This document shows positions 59,290 to 64,000 of a stretch of 64,000 nucleotides of DNA, in pieces. Under the pieces are notes generated by a model. The model was not told where the DNA came from and ran no database searches. It was given only the letters and a program-made list of their open reading frames with translations. Source of the DNA: an uncultured Phascolarctobacterium sp. (GTDB lineage: Bacteria; Bacillota; Negativicutes; Acidaminococcales; Acidaminococcaceae); contig NZ_CAAGLX010000013.1 in the NCBI RefSeq assembly GCF_900770955.1, forward strand, positions 62,001 through 126,000. The letters are read 5' to 3'. Position 1 is the stretch's first letter; each line of letters begins with the position of its first letter. Both the position numbers and the translations under genes were made by a program.

Positions 59290-59703
59290 TTATTTTAGCT
59301 TATTATATTCCTCTGCATCCACAGGCTCGCACCATTCGTTTTTTGTGTTTTCACCCGGAACTTCGATAGCAAGGTGCGCAAACCAGCTGGTGGGGGCGGC
59401 GCCGTGCCAGTGTTTTATGTTGGCAGGAATATTGACTACATCTCCAGGATGCAGCTCACGGGCAGGCTTGCCCCATTCCTGGTAGTAGCCACGACCGCCG
59501 GTGACAAGCAGAATCTGGCCGCCGCCTTTGTCTGCGTGGTGAATATGCCAGTTGTTGCGGCAGCCGGGTTCAAAGGTTACGTTGCCGATGACAACTTGGT
59601 CGAGAGAGAGCATGTTGAGATAGCTCTGGCCGACGAAATATTGGGCGTAGGCATCGTTTTTAGCGCCTGTGGGAAAGACAGTTGCAAATTTTTCGTTAGA
59701 CAT
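59290..59703 (-). CDS. Cupin-domain protein
   Basis: A 137-residue single-domain cupin. Motif 1 is GCRNNWHIHHADKGGGQILLVTGG and motif 2 is HPGDVVNIPANIKHWHG, with metal-binding His/Gln. Such small cupins often neighbour CMD-like proteins and flavodoxins. The enzyme or sensor role is unknown. Confidence 0.85.
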   Translation of the reverse strand: MSNEKFATVFPTGAKNDAYAQYFVGQSYLNMLSLDQVVIGNVTFEPGCRNNWHIHHADKGGGQILLVTGGRGYYQEWGKPARELHPGDVVNIPANIKHWHGAAPTSWFAHLAIEVPGENTKNEWCEPVDAEEYNKLK

Positions 59704-59733
59704 ATGCGTACTTCCTTTCGATGCTGCTGATGC

Positions 59734-60372
59734 CTAGTTTTGGGTTTTCTTAACCCAAGTAGAAATTTCGCCTTGAGCAGATTTTGCGCTGCTACCGGAC
59801 AGACACAGATAATCGGTGAATTTAGCGCCAGCTGCTCTTGCTTCGAGGTCGCTCATGCAGCGTTGCACACCGCCGCCGCCGTGGGTGAAGAAGGGCGCAA
59901 CCTTTTTGCCGCTCATTTTATAGGTGTCAATGAAGGTTGCAACAGGCATCGGCATGCTGCCCCACCAATTCGGATAGCCAAGATAGATGGTGTCATATTT
60001 GTCAAAGTCAGCAATTTGCGTGCTGATGGCAGGACGGGCGCCAGCAGCCTGCTCAGCTTTTGCCTTAGCGACAGTAACGCTGTAGGTTTCGGAATACGGC
60101 GTTACAGGAACGATTTCAACGATGTCGCCGCCAACCTGCTTATGGATTTCTTCAGCAACAGCTTTGGTGTTGCCGCTCCAGGAAAAATATGCTACGAGAA
60201 TTTTTTTACCATTATTATTCATTGCTTGAGATGCTCCTTCGTTTGTAGATTGTTTTACCTCCTGCTGAGGTGCATCAGCCTTGGCCGTTTGGTCAGAGCC
60301 GCAGCCTAAGGACAACATGGCCAGGCCTGCCAGGGCAAATGCGGATTGTTTTAAAAAGTCGCGTCGTTTCAT
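59734..60372 (-). CDS. Tat-exported flavodoxin-like lipoprotein
   Basis: A 212-residue protein with a twin-arginine signal (RRDFLK) followed by a lipobox (LSLGC). A linker leads to a flavodoxin domain: VAYFSWSGNTKAVAEEI binds FMN phosphate, followed by LGYPNWWGSMPMPV and FTHGGGG. The cofactor-loaded protein would fold inside and be sent out by Tat, then be lipid-anchored. Its start overlaps the preceding Cys-rich gene (ATGA). TatA and TatC are encoded upstream in the same direction. Confidence 0.88.
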   Translation of the reverse strand: MKRRDFLKQSAFALAGLAMLSLGCGSDQTAKADAPQQEVKQSTNEGASQAMNNNGKKILVAYFSWSGNTKAVAEEIHKQVGGDIVEIVPVTPYSETYSVTVAKAKAEQAAGARPAISTQIADFDKYDTIYLGYPNWWGSMPMPVATFIDTYKMSGKKVAPFFTHGGGGVQRCMSDLEARAAGAKFTDYLCLSGSSAKSAQGEISTWVKKTQN

Positions 60373-60644
60373 GTGTGTGCCTCCTTTTGTGTGTTTTTGA
60401 TTTTAGCTAATACGGTTAAAAAAGTGATGACAGTAAGGCTTCCTATGCAGGTGCCGCCGCAGCTGCCGCACACGCCTGTACAGTAGGGCAGTGTCTGCGC
60501 TGTGAGCGGTGCGACCTTGGCGAAAAGCTGTGGCACTGCTCGCGTGACTGCCTGGGGCAGGAGAATGGCAGCAGCAGCGCTACTGCCGAGAGCCAGATTG
60601 TTGAGAGAAGTATTTGTGAGTGCTTTATTAGTTTGCTTGTTCAT
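60369..60644 (-). CDS. Small Cys-rich membrane protein
   Basis: A 91-residue protein from ATG 60644 (AAAGGAGAAG upstream). One or two hydrophobic segments surround the motif CTGVCGSCGGTC, four cysteines in a tight cluster that could hold an iron-sulfur or other metal site in or near the membrane. It overlaps both the NapH-like gene upstream and the flavodoxin gene downstream. No family recognised. Confidence 0.7.
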   Translation of the reverse strand: MNKQTNKALTNTSLNNLALGSSAAAAILLPQAVTRAVPQLFAKVAPLTAQTLPYCTGVCGSCGGTCIGSLTVITFLTVLAKIKNTQKEAHT

Positions 60645-61479
60645 GACTCTTCTCCTTTGCCAGGTTGCTTTGATAGCAGATGGCCTTTTGGGGGCAGCCG
60701 TGCGTACATTTGCCGCAGGCAATGCACAGGCTTCTGGAAATCTGTGCTTTGCGCTCCTGCATGTTTATCGCACGCATGGGACAGCTTTGCACGCATTTGG
60801 TGCAGCCAATGCAGGCGCTTTTCTGCACCTGCATATGGAAGGCACCGAGGACGAAGCGCCCTAAAAGGTGGAATAGGGAATTATATGTACCAACAGGACA
60901 GATGAGCTGACAATAACCGCGTCCGCCCTTGGTGAATAAGCCGAAGAATATGTTTGCCAGAAAGAAGGTGGCAATGAGGGACGCAAGGTTATTGAGCATA
61001 TTCCCTGTGATAAACAGGTTGACAAAAATTTCCAAAGAATAATAATTGCAATAGGTGCAGGGAACGCCGAAGCCCAGCCAGACGGAAAAGAGGAAGCCTG
61101 CGAAAAAGCCGTAGCGTAAAGGAAGAACAGGCACGACTTTCGGCCAGTCGATTTTATATTTGTCCGGCAGCAGGCTGCCTAAAAATTCGCTGAAGCCACC
61201 TGTGGGACAGAGCCTGCCGCAAAACAGCGGACCGAACCACAGCGAGCTGACCGCCAGAAGCAGGCAAAACAGTAGTGAAATAGGGCTGGCGTATTGCCAC
61301 TCGCCTGTAACAAGATTAGCCAGCGGAATGCGGGCACAGGGCACGTGGATGGAGCTGAAGCTTTCATCGACGATGAATTTGCTCGCCAGCTGGTTAAACA
61401 GCATGAAGGGTTCGTAAAAGAGCACGAAGCCCAAAAGATAACCAGAGGCGCGTCTGGCGTTATAAGCTAAATTTTGCAT
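60628..61479 (-). CDS. NapH/CcoG-like membrane ferredoxin
   Basis: A 283-residue protein with four to five helices, the motifs CGRLCPTGGFSEF and CQLICPVG on the membrane side, a CTYC pair, and a C-terminal two-[4Fe-4S] domain (CIGCTKCVQSC and CIACGKCTHGC). Members pass electrons across or along the membrane to periplasmic acceptors. Adjacent Tat flavodoxins are plausible partners. Confidence 0.87.
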   Translation of the reverse strand: MQNLAYNARRASGYLLGFVLFYEPFMLFNQLASKFIVDESFSSIHVPCARIPLANLVTGEWQYASPISLLFCLLLAVSSLWFGPLFCGRLCPTGGFSEFLGSLLPDKYKIDWPKVVPVLPLRYGFFAGFLFSVWLGFGVPCTYCNYYSLEIFVNLFITGNMLNNLASLIATFFLANIFFGLFTKGGRGYCQLICPVGTYNSLFHLLGRFVLGAFHMQVQKSACIGCTKCVQSCPMRAINMQERKAQISRSLCIACGKCTHGCPQKAICYQSNLAKEKSHEQAN

Positions 61480-61537
61480 CGGCTGTCTCCTTTCTCGTTA
61501 AATGTAGGCTAGGAGTGAATTTCCTAGTAGAAAATAT

Positions 61538-62278
61538 TCAACGGCGCAGGCCGTAGCGAATAATGACAATGCTCACCTCATAGAGCAGAATCATCGGTAC
61601 GGCGAGCAGCGTTTGTGTGATAACGTCAGGTGTCGGCGTGATTACACCGGCGATGATGAAGGCTACCAGGATTACGTGGCGCTGATATTTCATGAGCAGC
61701 CTGGAGCTGATAATTCTCAGATAGGCCAGCAGGGTTAAAATAACCGGCACATTAAAGGCATAGCCAAAGGGAACAACGAGCATCAGCAAAAAATCCAGGT
61801 AGCTTTCCATAGAAATCAGCGGATTGACCTTGCCTGCGGCAAAGCCCAGGAAAAATTCCAGACCGCGGGGAAAGACGAAATTATAGGAAAAAAGCAGACC
61901 GGCGATAAATAGAGCAAGCGAGAGCGGAATGCAGATGAGCGTAAAGCGGCGTTCACGTCTGGTGAGTGCCGGACGGACAAAGGCATACAGCTCATAAAGG
62001 ATAAAAGGCGAGGAGAGGATAAGACCGCTTAAAAGTGCCACCTTCATATAAATCATGAAGGCCTCTGCCGGGCGCATATAGTAAAGCTCCTTCGCGGCAC
62101 TTGTGAGCACGTCCATAATGTTTTGCAGAAAATAGACGCTGATGCCTGTGCCGACAACTAGGGCGGCGATGCTTTTTAATAGGCATCGGCGTAAATCGCG
62201 CAGATGCTCTGTGAGCGTCATATCCTTATCCAGGGATTCATCCTCTACGAGGGAATTATTTTGCCTGCTCAGCATCAT
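61538..62278 (-). CDS. tatC: Sec-independent translocase protein TatC
   Basis: A 246-residue six-helix TatC. It contains LTEHLRDLRRCLLKSIAAL, SPFILYELYAFVRPALTRRER and FGYAFNVPVILTLL. It recognises twin-arginine signals. It overlaps tatA by 23 bases. Location next to Tat substrates suggests a dedicated or co-regulated system. Confidence 0.95.
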   Translation of the reverse strand: MMLSRQNNSLVEDESLDKDMTLTEHLRDLRRCLLKSIAALVVGTGISVYFLQNIMDVLTSAAKELYYMRPAEAFMIYMKVALLSGLILSSPFILYELYAFVRPALTRRERRFTLICIPLSLALFIAGLLFSYNFVFPRGLEFFLGFAAGKVNPLISMESYLDFLLMLVVPFGYAFNVPVILTLLAYLRIISSRLLMKYQRHVILVAFIIAGVITPTPDVITQTLLAVPMILLYEVSIVIIRYGLRR

Positions 62279-62462
62279 TTTGTTCTTCTGCCTTGGCTGC
62301 GGGGAGCGCTTCCTTGCTGGGGTCAGCTTCGTTTACGGCCTGCTTGAACTCACGCATGCTTTTGCCTAAGGCCTTGCCGATATCCGGCAGCTTGCCTGGA
62401 CCGAAGAAAATTAAACCAATAACGAGAATGAGTAATAATTCTGGTAAGCCTAAACCAAACAT
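62256..62462 (-). CDS. tatA: Twin-arginine translocase subunit TatA/E
   Basis: A 68-residue TatA: helix LPELLLILVIGLIFFGPGKLPDIG, amphipathic helix GKALGKSMREFK and an acidic tail. No TatB is seen, as in minimal TatAC systems. AAGGAGGT precedes the ATG. Confidence 0.94.
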   Translation of the reverse strand: MFGLGLPELLLILVIGLIFFGPGKLPDIGKALGKSMREFKQAVNEADPSKEALPAAKAEEQNDAEQAK

Positions 62463-62566
62463 GTGATAACCTCCTTGAATGATAATGTGTATAGTAGAAT
62501 TATATTTTCTAGAGCTGACTCTAAGTGAAGTGCCCTTCTAAAGAAAATTATAGCTTGCGGTTGTTG

Positions 62567-63115
62567 CTATCGGTCAAGTGTTTTTGATAAGCTTTGACCT
62601 AAATCATAGGCAGCCTGCGGATAGGTGGTTTTCAAAATATCATTGCGGGTTTTGCAGTTAGTGGCGAGCACAGTGCCACGGCTCTGCCAACGCATATAGC
62701 CTGAGAGTGTGGAGTAATATTTGTTTAGGCAGTCCATAGCCCAGGGAACGTCGCTGCCTGCTGCGGCGAGCAGCACGCTCTGCTTGCCGCTGATGCGGCC
62801 GGTGCGCGCATAAAAGCGGTCGATGCAGGTTTTGAGCTGTGCAGAGACGTGCCAGTAATAAACAGGTGTGATGAGGGCGATTAAATCTGCGTCTACCAGG
62901 CGCATGATTAAATCATTTTCAATGTCGTCCTTCTGTACGCAGGGACCGTTCATGCCGCAGGCGTCACAGCCCTGGCAGGGATGAATAGTATGAAAGGCGG
63001 CGTCGAAGCGGAATACGCTGTGCCCCTTGCTTTCAGCGCCCTTGATAAACTGCTCTGCAAGGACAGATGTTGTACCATTTCTATGCGGACTTCCGGTTAA
63101 AACTACGATATTCAT
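62567..63115 (-). CDS. NAD(P)H-dependent FMN reductase / flavodoxin-fold protein (cytoplasmic)
   Basis: A 182-residue flavodoxin-fold protein with VVLTGSPHRNGTTSVLAEQF for FMN phosphate, CQGCDACGMNGPC, and ITPVYYWHVSAQLKTCIDRFY. The cluster of cysteines (C-x2-C-x2-C) is typical of the iron-sulfur-flavoprotein-like NADPH reductases. No signal peptide. ATG 63115 (GGAGG upstream) is used. It is a shorter cytoplasmic paralogue of the next gene. Confidence 0.85.
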   Translation of the reverse strand: MNIVVLTGSPHRNGTTSVLAEQFIKGAESKGHSVFRFDAAFHTIHPCQGCDACGMNGPCVQKDDIENDLIMRLVDADLIALITPVYYWHVSAQLKTCIDRFYARTGRISGKQSVLLAAAGSDVPWAMDCLNKYYSTLSGYMRWQSRGTVLATNCKTRNDILKTTYPQAAYDLGQSLSKTLDR

Positions 63116-63125
63116 ATTCTGCCTC

Positions 63126-63809
63126 CTATCTGATGCTCTGACCAAGCTTTAAGGCCTGATTAGGAAAATCACTGCGTTCAATGCTATAGCGTGAGCCACA
63201 GCCGTAGCCGAGAACCATGCCTAAATCCTGCCACTTCATATATTTCACTAAGGTCTGATAATGCTCAACGAGGGCTTCAAACGTCCAGTTCGCACTGTTG
63301 TAGGCGGTGGTGAGCAGCAAGGATTTTTTGCCGTCGAAGCTGCGCACGTGGGAATAGAAGCGGTCGAGTACTGTTTTGAGCTGCGTGGACATGCCGTAAT
63401 AATAGAGCGGCGTGATGAGTACGATGATGTCTGCCTTGAGCAGCTCTGGCATGAGCTTTTGCTCAATAGCATCGTTTAAAATACATTTGCCGTTGCGCTT
63501 GCAGGCATTGCAGGCACGGCAGGGATGAATATCCTCGAAGGCAGCGTTGAAGCGGAACACATGGTGCCCGTTTTGCTGAGCTCCTTCAATAAATTTATCA
63601 GCCAGCAGCGCTGAGGTGCCTGCCCTGTGCGGACTGCCCGTAATAACAACAATGTTTTGCTTGCCGTCAGCAGCAGCTTGCGGCGCTGCTTCGGCAACAG
63701 GTGCTGCCTCCGGCGTGCTTGGCTGTGTAAACGCCTTAATAGCGGCACCGCTGGCAAGCACGGTGCCGAAGCCTGCTATAGCGACCTTGATAAAATCACG
63801 TCGATTCAT
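63126..63809 (-). CDS. Tat-exported flavodoxin-fold reductase
   Basis: A 227-residue paralogue of the preceding protein, with a twin-arginine signal (RRDFIKVAIAGFGTVLASGA) and a Pro/Ala linker before the flavodoxin domain (VITGSPHRAGTSALLADKF; CRACNACKRNGKC; ITPLYYYGMSTQLKTVLDRFY). Start 63809 follows GAGGAAAT. It has no lipobox Cys. It would be exported by the Tat genes downstream. The first gene of the visible minus-strand run. Confidence 0.87.
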   Translation of the reverse strand: MNRRDFIKVAIAGFGTVLASGAAIKAFTQPSTPEAAPVAEAAPQAAADGKQNIVVITGSPHRAGTSALLADKFIEGAQQNGHHVFRFNAAFEDIHPCRACNACKRNGKCILNDAIEQKLMPELLKADIIVLITPLYYYGMSTQLKTVLDRFYSHVRSFDGKKSLLLTTAYNSANWTFEALVEHYQTLVKYMKWQDLGMVLGYGCGSRYSIERSDFPNQALKLGQSIR

Positions 63810-63847
63810 AAGATTTCCTCCTCGAAAAAAGAACAAAGAAAAAGAAA

Positions 63848-63874
63848 AGGTAGATAACGCTTTGTTATCTACCT
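63848..63874. terminator. Perfect hairpin upstream of the Tat flavodoxin gene
   Basis: AGGTAGATAAC pairs with GTTATCTACCT around GCTTT, with A-run on one side and TAAAA on the other. A bidirectional terminator of an upstream minus-strand gene or an operator. The rest of 63875-64000 shows nothing further. Confidence 0.5.
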
Positions 63875-64000
63875 AAAATTATATAGCTTGTATGGAGAAT
63901 GTCTAATACTTATCTTGATTGCTTAATCTATGCTTAAAAAGCATTTTGCAAATTCGATGAACTTCTGCGTCGCCAGGCTCTGCTGCCTGTCACGCCGCCA

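Overview
The window reads as a chromosome segment of a diderm Firmicute of the class Negativicutes, most like the Phascolarctobacterium/Acidaminococcus group. This is an inference from gene content: a short-form HisG his operon, ferredoxin-dependent 2-oxoacid metabolism, an Mbh-type Mrp antiporter, Spy/CpxP-like and Tat-exported envelope proteins, and an M23 peptidase of the kind seen in that class. No rRNA or other decisive marker is present. The host DNA has balanced base composition; one roughly 9.7 kb segment (about 26.15-35.95 kb) is strikingly A+T-rich and is a mobile element.

Layout. 1-6.4 kb: the end of a histidine operon (hisG 3' end, hisD, C, B, H, A, F, IE), tightly packed and closed by a terminator. 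6.5-9.5 kb: a complete ECF vitamin/metabolite importer (S, A, A', T). 9.5-15.3 kb: a TetR regulator, a Spy/CpxP-like periplasmic protein divergent from a response regulator/sensor kinase/SDR operon, then glutamate racemase. 15.6-23.2 kb: an 11-gene Mrp/Mbh-type cation/proton antiporter operon with three MnhD-like pumping subunits and no hydrogenase. 23.3-26.1 kb: an EamA transporter, a LarA-family racemase and an XRE regulator.

26.1-35.95 kb: an integrative mobilizable element inserted at the anticodon loop of tRNA-Thr(CGT). A 69-bp duplication of the tRNA 3' half marks its ends. In order it carries iteron-like repeats, a CI-like regulator, an excisionase-like protein, a probable replication initiator, a tyrosine integrase, an oriT-like triple inverted repeat, MobC, a relaxase with a nested coiled-coil gene, and then its cargo. 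The cargo is two paralogous 74-residue Cys/Gly repeat precursor peptides, a radical SAM/SPASM maturase with an N-terminal PqqD-like recognition domain, and a peptidase-less ABC exporter. This is a self-contained RiPP biosynthetic system whose precursor core is a 13-residue tandem repeat. It is the best candidate in the window for a previously undescribed system.

36-37 kb: phage-type remnants and tRNA-Ala. 37.4-46.2 kb: an M23 peptidase with a 22-residue repeat region; an operon of DhaL, DhaK, LsrF-like aldolase, a small VOC-like protein and a SorC-type regulator that mimics the logic of AI-2 processing; an ABC_sub_bind importer; an XRE regulator. 46.4-49.5 kb: two DUF445 membrane proteins, tRNA-Gly and a 22-codon small gene. 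49.5-55.6 kb (minus strand): TcdA, an HlyD-like lipoprotein, a DUF4143 ATPase flanked by identical 46-bp terminator repeats, and KorDABC.

55.9-64 kb: a metallophosphoesterase lipoprotein, then a minus-strand redox/export set of two flavodoxin-like proteins, TatA, TatC, a NapH-like ferredoxin membrane protein, a small Cys-rich membrane protein, a Tat-lipoprotein flavodoxin, a cupin, a carboxymuconolactone-decarboxylase-like protein and a DUF362 protein.
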